Shown piece by piece: positions 1 to 7,102 of a stretch of DNA of 64,000 bases. How positions within the stretch are numbered: the stretch's first letter is position 1; every line of letters begins with the position of its first letter. Made by a program: the position numbers and the translations under genes. This DNA comes from a virus: IMG/VR virus record IMGVR_UViG_3300001533_003144, positions 1 through 64,000 of that record; one strand, 5' to 3'. The notes under the pieces are model-generated. The model was not told the origin of the DNA and searched no databases. It saw only the letters and a list, made by a program, of their open reading frames with translations.

Positions 1-675
1 CAACCTTTAGAGTGGTGTTCTGTTTATAGGTTATCTTCTATCTTCTTTACCTGCGATCTAAATAAGTGTCCTGATATAACTTTAAAGGACATAGATACTA
101 CCTCTCTTACATCAAAAAGGGCTAATTTATTTCTTAATGGTCAAAATGAGGAAATTAAAGTAAATAAAGATGCCTCCACTGATGGTTCTTCTGTGGAAAT
201 AGACAGGGTTAATGAAGAAGAACCTTCTGGTTTATCTACTTCGCAGATGAAAATTCTGGAGCAGTTGTTAGGTTCTTCTGATGGAGGTTTGAGCGAAATA
301 CTTAATGCTATTGACGGAGTGAGTGACACTCACGGCCGTATATTAATAATGACAACCAACCGTAAATATGCCCTTGACGATGCTTTGCTTCGCCCAGGGC
401 GTATAGACCTTAGTATAGAAGTGGGGTATGTTACTCCGGATGTTTTTAGACAGTTTGCAAAGGTTTTCTTTCCTGATAAAGAGTTACCTAAACACTTTTT
501 AGTTAAGGGAAAAACAACGGTAGCGGAACTGCAGCAGAAGGTGTTGGAGAAAAGGTCGTGGGAGGAGATAATTAAAGACTGTATCAATAGTGATTTAGAA
601 GAAAGAATGGTTGCAGGTTTAAATGTCGCTTATAAGGTGTCCGAAGATTTAGATAAACATACTACAAAACTGTAG
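1..675 (+). CDS. BCS1-like AAA+ ATPase, C-terminal part (5' end outside window)
   Basis: The frame is open from the window edge, so the N-terminus and the Walker A motif are not visible. The visible part has a Walker B-like LKDID (nt 82-96), a long Ser/Glu-rich insertion, then the BCS1-type core LSEILNAIDGVSD, sensor-1 ILIMTTN and the arginine-finger segment LLRPGRIDLSIEVGYVTP. In BCS1-family AAA proteins the Walker B is usually LEDID, so Lys in place of Glu is odd and may reduce hydrolysis. BCS1 proteins translocate or remodel folded proteins. The phage role is unknown. It is followed after 14 bp by the next gene with a strong ribosome binding site. The family call is firm; activity is not. 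Confidence 0.75.
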   Translation, partial: QPLEWCSVYRLSSIFFTCDLNKCPDITLKDIDTTSLTSKRANLFLNGQNEEIKVNKDASTDGSSVEIDRVNEEEPSGLSTSQMKILEQLLGSSDGGLSEILNAIDGVSDTHGRILIMTTNRKYALDDALLRPGRIDLSIEVGYVTPDVFRQFAKVFFPDKELPKHFLVKGKTTVAELQQKVLEKRSWEEIIKDCINSDLEERMVAGLNVAYKVSEDLDKHTTKL

Positions 676-689
676 TGAAGGAGGAAGTT

Positions 690-1262
690 ATGGCTAAAGA
701 AAAAATCAAATGTGCGTTGGTCTCAGAAGTGTGGTTTGAGTTTGATTGGGACGATGAAAAAGAGTTGCCTCGTTCCCGTATTCCTGAGGATTTTCCCAAA
801 GAAGTCCAGGAACTTATTAAGCTCAATAAAACTGAGTTAGGGGAAAAGAATTTTTATGTTTCAGGAATATACCATCTAAAGAGCGGTGCAGCTGTTGGTA
901 GTTGTGATGAGAAAAGATACCCTGCAAAGAGAGAGGAATCTAACGAAGGTGGTGGTTCTGGGGCTGTAAAGGTAGATTACTCTTACAGAGGTCCTACCCT
1001 TAAAGGGATCGAGTTTACATCGAGGTACAAATATGGGGATATAGTGAAATTTACCCCTGACGGAAAGACCCTGTTTGATGCTGTGGTTGTGGGTTGTGTT
1101 TTTAAGGGTCATAAAAATGGTTACAGTATTGTTCTGGAGACCGGAGCAGATACGAAGGTTTACGGGGAAAGGGTTTTGGTTTTTCCTGTAAACGAGGATC
1201 TTAAAATAAAGACAATAGAGTTTTTTAATAATGTTCTGGGCTCTGATGAGCCGGGGCTGTAG
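690..1262 (+). CDS. hypothetical protein, 190 aa
   Basis: The start is taken as the ATG at 690 because GGAGG lies 7 bases upstream; a GTG at 675 overlaps the previous stop but would place the ribosome binding site inside the gene. The product is soluble and acidic with a Gly/Ser-rich stretch in the middle (around residue 90) and a beta-rich C-terminal half. There are no recognised motifs. It sits directly behind the AAA ATPase gene, which makes a partner or substrate role possible but unproven. Confidence 0.6.
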   Translation: MAKEKIKCALVSEVWFEFDWDDEKELPRSRIPEDFPKEVQELIKLNKTELGEKNFYVSGIYHLKSGAAVGSCDEKRYPAKREESNEGGGSGAVKVDYSYRGPTLKGIEFTSRYKYGDIVKFTPDGKTLFDAVVVGCVFKGHKNGYSIVLETGADTKVYGERVLVFPVNEDLKIKTIEFFNNVLGSDEPGL

Positions 1263-1291
1263 TGGTTATATATTTTTTTTTTGAGGTAATT

Positions 1292-1687
1292 ATGTTAAGT
1301 TTAGCTATTCTTAGTAATGGTAGGATCTTGTGTGGTAAGTTAAATGAAGAAGGGGATATGGAAGATGCTACTGAGGTGTATCTTACTCGTGAGCAGGTTG
1401 ATGAAGAGGGTAATCCTATACCTAAAGATCAAAAAGGTCCCGTTATGATTGGAGTAAGGGTAGTAGGTATTGTACACCCTACTTTTCATTACTCGGACGA
1501 AGGTATTATTCCTTTTACTGTAAGGTTACGGGAAGCTCTGACGGTATATCCCTTAGAGGCTTTAAAGAAAGAGATGGTAAAGGCTATAGAACCCCGATAC
1601 GCAAAGTTCTGGAAAGATTTGGAAGGGAATAGTCCTCAATTTGTACCTCCAAAAAACAAAGGAAAGCTTATTGGGATTGATAAATAG
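1292..1687 (+). CDS. hypothetical protein, 131 aa
   Basis: The ATG at 1292 is preceded by TTGAGG, so it is preferred over a GTG at 1262 that overlaps the previous stop. The segment between holds a run of ten T. The protein starts MLSLAILSNGRILCGKL and has a beta-rich first half with a Pro-rich C-terminus. It resembles small phage proteins that handle a single barrel-like domain, but no family can be named. Confidence 0.6.
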   Translation: MLSLAILSNGRILCGKLNEEGDMEDATEVYLTREQVDEEGNPIPKDQKGPVMIGVRVVGIVHPTFHYSDEGIIPFTVRLREALTVYPLEALKKEMVKAIEPRYAKFWKDLEGNSPQFVPPKNKGKLIGIDK

Positions 1688-1719
1688 TTTATAGAGTATT
1701 TAGTTAAAGAAGAGGAGTT

Positions 1720-2280
1720 ATGGCTAAGGTATCAAAATCCGGGCTTACTGAAATTCCCTTATTTGGACCCTTATCAAAGATATCCCCTAAACCCGATTTA
1801 CCTAAACTGAAAAAAAAAGAAGTAACTTTATTTGCCCCTTTTAATGGGATATCTGGGGCAAGATTAGCTCTTGAAAGGTTAGGGTTGGGGGTGGTTAAGC
1901 ATTATGTTTCTGAAATAGATCAGTATGCAAACAAGATTACAATGAAACATTATCCCGATACAATCCAGTTAGGAGATGTTACTAAATGGAAAGAATGGGA
2001 TCTGTCTGAGATGGTGGGTATAGATTTTATGATTTTTGGGTCACCTTGTCAGGATCTTTCTATAGCAAAAAAAGATCGTGAAGGTATAGGTGGTGGTAGG
2101 TCAGGGTTGTTTTGGGATGCCTTAGCTTTGCTCCGTCAACTGAAGCCTAAATATTGGATAATGGAGAATGTAGCTTCTATGACCGATCAGGATATGGATA
2201 TTATTACAGCCGAGTTAGGATACCCTCCTAAATACATTAATTCCGCTTTGGTATCCGCACAGAACCGGCAGAGTTGTTAA
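1720..2280 (+). pseudogene. DNA cytosine-5 methyltransferase, 5' fragment
   Basis: This is the catalytic N-terminal part of a C5 methyltransferase. Motif I is FAPFNGISGARLALERLG, motif IV FGSPCQDLS carries the catalytic Cys, motif VI is ENV, and the frame stops inside motif VIII: AQNRQSC then TAA, where an intact homologue (14413-15573 here) has AQNRERYYW. The target-recognition region is missing and motifs IX-X reappear only at 4064-4330. Between them lies a restriction-modification cassette of different base composition. The fragment has its own ribosome binding site (AGAGGAG) but should lack target recognition, so it is probably inactive unless it pairs with the 3' piece. Confidence 0.85.
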
Positions 2281-2452
2281 TAAATCGAGCTTCAGTATAA
2301 GTTTGGGGAAAGGAATTACATTGAATATTATTCCAAATATTAAGATTACTGTTTACGGACGCAAAATCAATTAAGATCTGATTTAAATTGATTTAGGCAA
2401 CATAATCAAGTTGCGTATTAATTGATTGTTTTATACACTCAAGGAGAAAATA
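2281..2452 (+). other. non-coding junction upstream of inserted restriction-modification genes
   Basis: This 172 bp spacer is where phage-like sequence gives way to the inserted cassette. It contains an inverted repeat, AAATCAATT at 2364-2372 and AATTGATTT at 2386-2394 with a 13-base loop, followed by GCAAC (2397-2401) and GTTGC (2410-2414). These could be control sites for the methyltransferase promoter or remnants of the insertion event. No coding sequence is supported here. Confidence 0.5.
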
Positions 2453-3397
2453 GTGAATCGAGTTGAATCAGTGGAACAAGAAAGATTGTTTAAGGATATC
2501 AGCAAGGGGGAGGTTTTAGAAAAAGAACCGGTAGCATCTTTTTCAAAAATATTTAAAAAGAATGATAGCTGTTTGTTTGAGGGGGATTGTTTTAAGTGGC
2601 TCAAATCTCTCCCATCTGAGTCGGTTGATCTTGTTTTTGCCGATCCTCCGTACAACATAAAAAAGGCAGACTGGGATAAGTTTGAATCCCAAGAAAAATA
2701 CATTGATTGGTCTATCCAGTGGATAAGTGAAGTCGCCAGAATATTAAAAAAAGATGGAACACTCTATGTTTGTGGTTTTTCCGAGATATTGGCTGACATA
2801 AAACACCCGGCTATGAAATATTTTGAATCCTGTAAATGGATAGTATGGTACTATAAAAACAAAGCAAACATAGGAAACGATTGGGGTCGGTCACATGAAA
2901 GCATCCTGCATTTCAGAAAATCTAAAAAACCAACTTTTAATGTAGATGATGTTAGAATTCCATATGGAGAACACACACTAAAGTACCCGTCTCATCCACA
3001 GGCTGAGACGAGTCAATACGGTAATAACGGAAAACGAAAGGATATCTGGACCCCGAACCCAAAAGGTGCAAAACCAAAAGATGTAATTGAAATTCCAACC
3101 ACATGCAACGGAATGGGCGAAAAGACCCCTCACCCTACACAAAAACCAGAAGAATTATTAAGAAAAATCATTTTTGCGTCTTCAAACCCTGGAGACTTGG
3201 TAATAGATCCTTTCTCAGGCTCTGGCACCACTCTGGTTGTTGCAGAGCAATTAGGCAGAAAATGGATGGGATGTGAGCTTAACAGTGACTACAACAGTTA
3301 CGCTATATCCAGGCTCCAAAATGTTATTTATAGAAGTAAAGATGAGTGGATTGAACATGACAGAAAAAATGAAAAAAGGAGGAAATCCATCAGATGA
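2453..3397 (+). CDS. beta-class amino DNA methyltransferase of an inserted R-M cassette
   Basis: The GTG at 2453 follows AAGGAG by 6 bases. The motif order is that of beta-class N6-adenine or N4-cytosine methyltransferases: catalytic motif IV DLVFADPPYNIKKADW comes first (about residues 60-75), and the AdoMet site VIDPFSGSGTT comes near the C-terminus. A WGRSHESILHFRKSK segment typical of the class lies between. Length (314 aa) is normal, so the enzyme looks intact. The stop overlaps the start of the restriction enzyme gene (ATGA), the arrangement of a type II R-M pair. Codon and base use differ from the neighbouring phage genes (more AAA/ACA/CCA, fewer GGT/TTT runs), which supports recent transfer. 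Confidence 0.85.
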   Translation: MNRVESVEQERLFKDISKGEVLEKEPVASFSKIFKKNDSCLFEGDCFKWLKSLPSESVDLVFADPPYNIKKADWDKFESQEKYIDWSIQWISEVARILKKDGTLYVCGFSEILADIKHPAMKYFESCKWIVWYYKNKANIGNDWGRSHESILHFRKSKKPTFNVDDVRIPYGEHTLKYPSHPQAETSQYGNNGKRKDIWTPNPKGAKPKDVIEIPTTCNGMGEKTPHPTQKPEELLRKIIFASSNPGDLVIDPFSGSGTTLVVAEQLGRKWMGCELNSDYNSYAISRLQNVIYRSKDEWIEHDRKNEKRRKSIR

Positions 3398-4116
3398 ATT
3401 TAAACGAATTAAGAGAATTTGCGTTGAACAAAGAAAACTTTACTTCCTTACAAAACTATATTGATTTTTGCTCCCACTACCTAGAATTTATATCTACAAA
3501 TCTTCAGGCCGTCATTGTATCGAGAAACGAAAACCATTATCGATTTTATCAATATAAAGAAGATGGAACATATAATGTAACTAGACCTATAAATAGCAAC
3601 ATCATGCTGTCTTTAGATCAAATTCCCAACACATCCTCTGAAATGTTTAGGATCCTTGACGAACTAAAAGCAACAAGAAACAGCCTAAATATAAATGGAG
3701 AGGCCTTGAACAAACTAGTTTATACCTGCCAACAATCAATTGGTGCGACACTCGATGCTCTCCCAGCAAAAAAATCCAACTCAGCAAGAAAAATAAACGG
3801 AGATCTCTTTGAAAGACTTGTTCTTTTTTTGTTACAGCATATCGGCATTAATGTTGCTCCCGGCAATGTCCGGGTTCCCATCAGAGATACGGGACAATTT
3901 ATGTCTTACCAACATGACCTGATAATAAAGGTTGAAAATGAAACAAAAGCAATTGGTTCAGTAAAGACCTCAAGTAAAGACAGAATAGATAAAATCTTTG
4001 TTGATAAATATCTGTACAATAAGCTCACCGGATCTGAGGTGCCCCATTTTGCAATATTCTTAAATGATGTTCAGAGAAAAGGGAAAGAAGGTAAATACAG
4101 TATCTATAACCACTAA
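3394..4116 (+). CDS. type II restriction endonuclease-like protein, probably 3'-truncated
   Basis: It is translationally coupled to the upstream methyltransferase. A PD-(D/E)XK-like core is visible: NGDLFERLVLFLLQH (E in the helix), then QHDLIIKVENETKAIGSVKTSSKDR, where D and the V-K pair fit the catalytic D...(E/S)xK pattern. It continues DKIFVDKYLYNKL and AIFLNDVQRKGK. The frame then runs directly into the returning C5 methyltransferase sequence and stops after YSIYNH. From memory, related enzymes continue well past the LNDVQR segment, so the C-terminus looks lost. Whether the 240-residue product still cuts is unknown. Confidence 0.6.
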   Translation: MNLNELREFALNKENFTSLQNYIDFCSHYLEFISTNLQAVIVSRNENHYRFYQYKEDGTYNVTRPINSNIMLSLDQIPNTSSEMFRILDELKATRNSLNINGEALNKLVYTCQQSIGATLDALPAKKSNSARKINGDLFERLVLFLLQHIGINVAPGNVRVPIRDTGQFMSYQHDLIIKVENETKAIGSVKTSSKDRIDKIFVDKYLYNKLTGSEVPHFAIFLNDVQRKGKEGKYSIYNH

Positions 4117-4330
4117 AGGTGGTGGTCTTGGAGCTAAGACAGGTTTGTATAAAGTAGATCTTCCTGATGGTGATTATATTATCCGGAAACTAACCCCTTT
4201 GGAGTGTGAGCGGTTACAGACCTTTCCGGATGGTTGGACAGAGGGCATAAGTAAAACACAACGGTACAAGTGTTTAGGGAACGGTTTTACTGTTTCGGTG
4301 ATTTCGCATATAATAAAACAGGTGTTATGA
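4064..4330 (+). pseudogene. DNA cytosine-5 methyltransferase, 3' fragment
   Basis: This fragment carries motif IX (RKLTPLECERLQTFPDGW) and motif X (KCLGNGFTVSVISHI) of the C5 methyltransferase whose front half is at 1720-2280. The frame is open from an ATG inside the restriction gene, but no ribosome binding site precedes it. Homology starts only near nt 4095 (TTKGGGLGAKTGLYK), so the first 10-15 codons belong to the cassette. The whole target-recognition region between motifs VIII and IX is absent, so cassette insertion was accompanied by a deletion. Confidence 0.8.
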
Positions 4331-4338
4331 GTTTTTAT

Positions 4339-4349
4339 TCCGTATTATA
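4339..4349 (+). promoter_or_regulatory. class A promoter-like motif TCCGTATTATA, copy 1
   Basis: Exact copy of an 11-base motif found six times in the window, always in or near an intergenic gap ahead of a gene. Here it starts 8 bases after the end of the broken methyltransferase and 28 bases before the ATG of the next gene. TATTAT resembles a -10 box. No TTGACA is seen at the usual distance. Confidence 0.65.
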
Positions 4350-4376
4350 TTGTTAGTAAGTTTTTTGGGGATGATT

Positions 4377-4625
4377 ATGTTAAGTAGGTTTAGCTGGTTT
4401 TTAGTTGGGTTGTTTTTAATTTTTCTTTCCTTAGCTGTCTTTTATCGTTTCGGGTTGAATCCTTTTCTGCTAAATTCTTTATCAGGGTTCTTCTTGTCTT
4501 TATTTGAATTGCTCCGGTTTCTTTTTTTGCTCCTTTTATGGTTATTGTTTATTGTTAGTGGTTTTATTCTTATGATCACAGGTGTTCTTGTTTGCTGGGC
4601 GAATTTATTTGATAGTGAGGTATAG
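4377..4625 (+). CDS. small hydrophobic membrane protein, 82 aa
   Basis: The ATG at 4377 follows TTTTGGGG by 6 bases and is preferred over the ATG at 4371, which abuts the binding site. The protein is almost entirely hydrophobic, with about three predicted membrane segments rich in Leu and Phe (FLVGLFLIFLSLAVFY near the start). No lysis-protein signature is seen, and it lies far from the endolysin gene, so a holin role is not favoured. It is the first gene after a class A promoter. Confidence 0.6.
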   Translation: MLSRFSWFLVGLFLIFLSLAVFYRFGLNPFLLNSLSGFFLSLFELLRFLFLLLLWLLFIVSGFILMITGVLVCWANLFDSEV

Positions 4626-4626
4626 T

Positions 4627-5031
4627 ATGTTATTTGGTCATGTTGCTACTGATAAGCTGTGTAATCTTATTTATGTTTTGTCTGAAATTCAATCTGTTCC
4701 TGTTGGCTGGTTCGCTCTGGATATAGCCCAGAGAATAATTAAACAGACTCCTATATCAGAACTTTTAAAGTCGGTACAGTCTCAGATAATTGAAAGTTAT
4801 GACAAGGTAATAATTACCCGTGAAATGTGTACCGGTTGTGAGACTATTGTATCTCGGTTGCCTCAAGAAGCCCCTTGTTTAGATTTTGATGATTATAAAG
4901 AGTTCTTAACAGATAAACTTAAATCGGATTCTTCTATAGTGTTTCCTCTTTTATTAAAAAAAGGTATTCTTGTTGTTGACGGTAAAAGTATGGATGAGTT
5001 CTTAAAGCAGTTTAATATCCATAAAGAATAG
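4627..5031 (+). CDS. hypothetical protein, 134 aa
   Basis: The ATG at 4627 follows GTGAGG of the preceding gene's end by 8 bases and begins directly behind its stop. The protein looks soluble and helical, with one Cys pair (MCTGCETIV, about residue 75). No family is recognised. It is co-transcribed with the membrane protein before it. Confidence 0.55.
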   Translation: MLFGHVATDKLCNLIYVLSEIQSVPVGWFALDIAQRIIKQTPISELLKSVQSQIIESYDKVIITREMCTGCETIVSRLPQEAPCLDFDDYKEFLTDKLKSDSSIVFPLLLKKGILVVDGKSMDEFLKQFNIHKE

Positions 5032-5062
5032 GAGTCATATACTTTGTTAGATGGAGTGTTAA

Positions 5063-5935
5063 ATGTCTGATTTAATTTTATTTGAAAATGAAGGGTTCAA
5101 AGTCCGGGTCTGTATGATCGAGAATGACCCTTGGTGGGTAGCTCAAGATGTCTGTGCCGTTCTTGGTACACAGACAAGGGATCTTAGGAAGATATTGGAC
5201 CCTGATGAAATCAGCGAAATTCCCAATGTGGATATTACTTCAACTGGTTTAAATCGTGTGTTAAATCCGGAGACTATCGGGGTTAATGTTGTTGAGGTAG
5301 GTTCTTTGGTGTCTCAAAGGGGTGGAAAACCTCCTTTAATTATCAGTGAAGCCGGGTTGTATTCTTTGATTCTCAGGTCTCGTAAGCCTATAGCAAAGAA
5401 GTTCCGAAGATGGGTTACGCACGAGGTAATACCTTCTATCCGGAAACACGGTATGTATGTTACTGATCCTCTTCTTGCTGTGGCTAAAAAGAATCCCAAG
5501 GAGTTTCTGGAACTAGCTATGGTTATAGTAGAAGAAAGCGAAAAAAGGATTAAAGCAGAGGCTCGTGTGAAGGAGCAGCAGGAAAAACTTGTTATACAGA
5601 AACAGGTTATCCTGGAAAGTAAACCTTTAATAGACTTTTCTTTGCGGTTACAGGATCAGGAAGGAGACCTGTCTTTATCAAAGGCGGCTAAGTTGTTGGG
5701 TTTCCCTGGTATTGGTCGGAACAAGTTGGTTAAGATGTTACAAAAACTTAATATTTTTTTGGCGTTTTGCCCTGAACCTCGGCAGACTTATTGTAATCTG
5801 GGTTATTTTAATGTAAGGTCTCGTAACATTAAGACTAAATATGGGAAAATTCGTACTGTAACAAAAGCTACAGTAACTCCCAAGGGTTTAGCTTTTCTGC
5901 ATAAAAAGATTGGTCAGGAATTAGGGGTTTTTTAA
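5063..5935 (+). CDS. phage antirepressor (Bro-N / KilAC domains)
   Basis: The N-terminal 130 residues match a BRO-N domain: EGFKVRVCMIENDPWWVAQD, CAVLGTQTRDLRKIL, ISEAGLYSLILRSRK and a RRWVTHEVIPSIRKHGMY end. A charged coiled-coil linker follows (about 140-185), then a KilAC-type C-terminal domain (SLSKAAKLLGFPGIGRNKLVKML). This two-domain architecture is common in phage antirepressors that bind DNA or inactivate repressors. At 290 aa it is full length. Its substrate here is unknown, and no repressor gene is visible in the window. Confidence 0.85.
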   Translation: MSDLILFENEGFKVRVCMIENDPWWVAQDVCAVLGTQTRDLRKILDPDEISEIPNVDITSTGLNRVLNPETIGVNVVEVGSLVSQRGGKPPLIISEAGLYSLILRSRKPIAKKFRRWVTHEVIPSIRKHGMYVTDPLLAVAKKNPKEFLELAMVIVEESEKRIKAEARVKEQQEKLVIQKQVILESKPLIDFSLRLQDQEGDLSLSKAAKLLGFPGIGRNKLVKMLQKLNIFLAFCPEPRQTYCNLGYFNVRSRNIKTKYGKIRTVTKATVTPKGLAFLHKKIGQELGVF

Positions 5936-5946
5936 AGGAGGAGATA

Positions 5947-6438
5947 TTGCTTACTATACCTTTAGACAGGATTGTTACTTATAAGTTTAAGTGTTATAAG
6001 CTGGTTGAAGATTATGTCGGTTGTGACCTTTGTGCTTTTAAAGACATCCGATACAACTGTCCTCTTGATGTTGTAGGTCAGTGTGATATGCGGAAGAGAC
6101 CTGATGGTTTGTCAGTTATTTTTGTTGAAGTGCCTAAACCTAAAACAAAGGAAGTTAGGGAAATGCGGCAAAAAATAGCAAACCATTGTTGTGAGTTTTG
6201 TGGTAAACCTGTTTCCGGGATGAACGAGCATTTACATCATGTCATAGATCGAGATGGTACAAGACACGAAAAGTACGAGTGTGTGGAAACTACTCGGTTA
6301 TTGTGTCACGACTGTCACGAGGGTCCTAACAAAGGTACCGTTTTACAATATTTCCGGAAAGCTGTTGATCGGTGGTTACTGCTCCAGTACAATGAAGATG
6401 AGGTACGGGAAATAACCGGTAGAGGTTTACACATTTAA
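5947..6438 (+). CDS. HNH-like zinc-binding protein
   Basis: The start codon is TTG, 6-7 bases after a very strong AAAGGAGGAG site, and no ATG fits better. Two Cys clusters are seen in the first 45 residues. The second half has an HNH-like array: CCEFCGKP, HLHHVIDR, then LLCHDCHEG. The usual central Asn and final His of an active HNH nuclease are not obvious, so it may be a structural zinc protein or a degenerate endonuclease. It neighbours the antirepressor and sits close to the modification genes. Confidence 0.6.
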   Translation: MLTIPLDRIVTYKFKCYKLVEDYVGCDLCAFKDIRYNCPLDVVGQCDMRKRPDGLSVIFVEVPKPKTKEVREMRQKIANHCCEFCGKPVSGMNEHLHHVIDRDGTRHEKYECVETTRLLCHDCHEGPNKGTVLQYFRKAVDRWLLLQYNEDEVREITGRGLHI

Positions 6439-6448
6439 GGGGGTTTCA

Positions 6449-6727
6449 ATGAAAGGAGAAAGGCTAAAGTTTGATGATATGGGTGCTGAAGGTAAACATC
6501 TTAAATTTGTTTTTTTTAAAATGAGTTCGTCTGGTAAGACTAAATTATGGCGAGTGATTAATAAATATGAAGATTTTACTTTAGGGTTTATAGCTTGGTT
6601 TTCAAAGTTCCGGAAATATTCTTTTTATCCTAACGAAAACACGGTATATGAAAAAGACTGTCTGCGTGACATAGCCTGTTTTTGTGAAAAAAAGACATCG
6701 GAACATAAAATTAACTCATCTAATTAG
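6449..6727 (+). CDS. hypothetical protein, 92 aa
   Basis: The ATG has a GGGGG site 7 bases upstream. The protein is basic and aromatic-rich with two Cys near the C-terminus (DIACFCEKK). Nothing identifies a family. It lies in a run of small accessory genes ahead of the methyltransferases. Confidence 0.5.
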   Translation: MKGERLKFDDMGAEGKHLKFVFFKMSSSGKTKLWRVINKYEDFTLGFIAWFSKFRKYSFYPNENTVYEKDCLRDIACFCEKKTSEHKINSSN

Positions 6728-6745
6728 ATAGAGGAGGAACAAAAG

Positions 6746-6964
6746 ATGGATGCTAAATTAAGAGCTACAAGGTTATTAAGGGTAGGGGCGGCTTTAGAGA
6801 GAAAAGAGCCTCCGAGAGTCCCTAAGATGGTTCTTACTGAAGAAGAGTATCGGGGTAAGTTTCCTGATAGGTATAAGAGTTTGATGAAATGGAGGCGGCA
6901 GTTTAAGGTTCTTCTGGATCTACAGGAAAATTTTATAAAAAAGAGTTTACATATAGAGGATTAA
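6746..6964 (+). CDS. hypothetical protein, 72 aa
   Basis: A GAGGAGG site precedes the ATG. The small basic protein has many Arg and Lys residues (MDAKLRATRLLRVGAALERK) and a helical C-terminus. It could bind nucleic acid, but there is no recognised motif. It abuts the next small frame without a gap. Confidence 0.5.
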   Translation: MDAKLRATRLLRVGAALERKEPPRVPKMVLTEEEYRGKFPDRYKSLMKWRRQFKVLLDLQENFIKKSLHIED

Positions 6965-7102
6965 ATGTTCGTTATTTATGGTTGGAGTTTCTGGGAAGGT
7001 TGTAGTGTTGGTTTATTAAGTGCTGATCTTAATTTAACTCAAAGCTCATTACAATATAATTATGATTGGGTAAGGTGTAGTTTTGCAGGGGTATTTGAAT
7101 GA
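6965..7102 (+). CDS. small hypothetical protein, 45 aa
   Basis: The ATG directly follows the stop of the preceding gene. The frame fills the gap and ends in an ATGA overlap with the methyltransferase start at 7099, which is how real genes are coupled here. The peptide is aromatic-rich (MFVIYGWSFWEGCSVG at its start). Translation would have to be coupled to the upstream gene, because the only Shine-Dalgarno-like bases are the GAGG at its end. Confidence 0.4.
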   Translation: MFVIYGWSFWEGCSVGLLSADLNLTQSSLQYNYDWVRCSFAGVFE

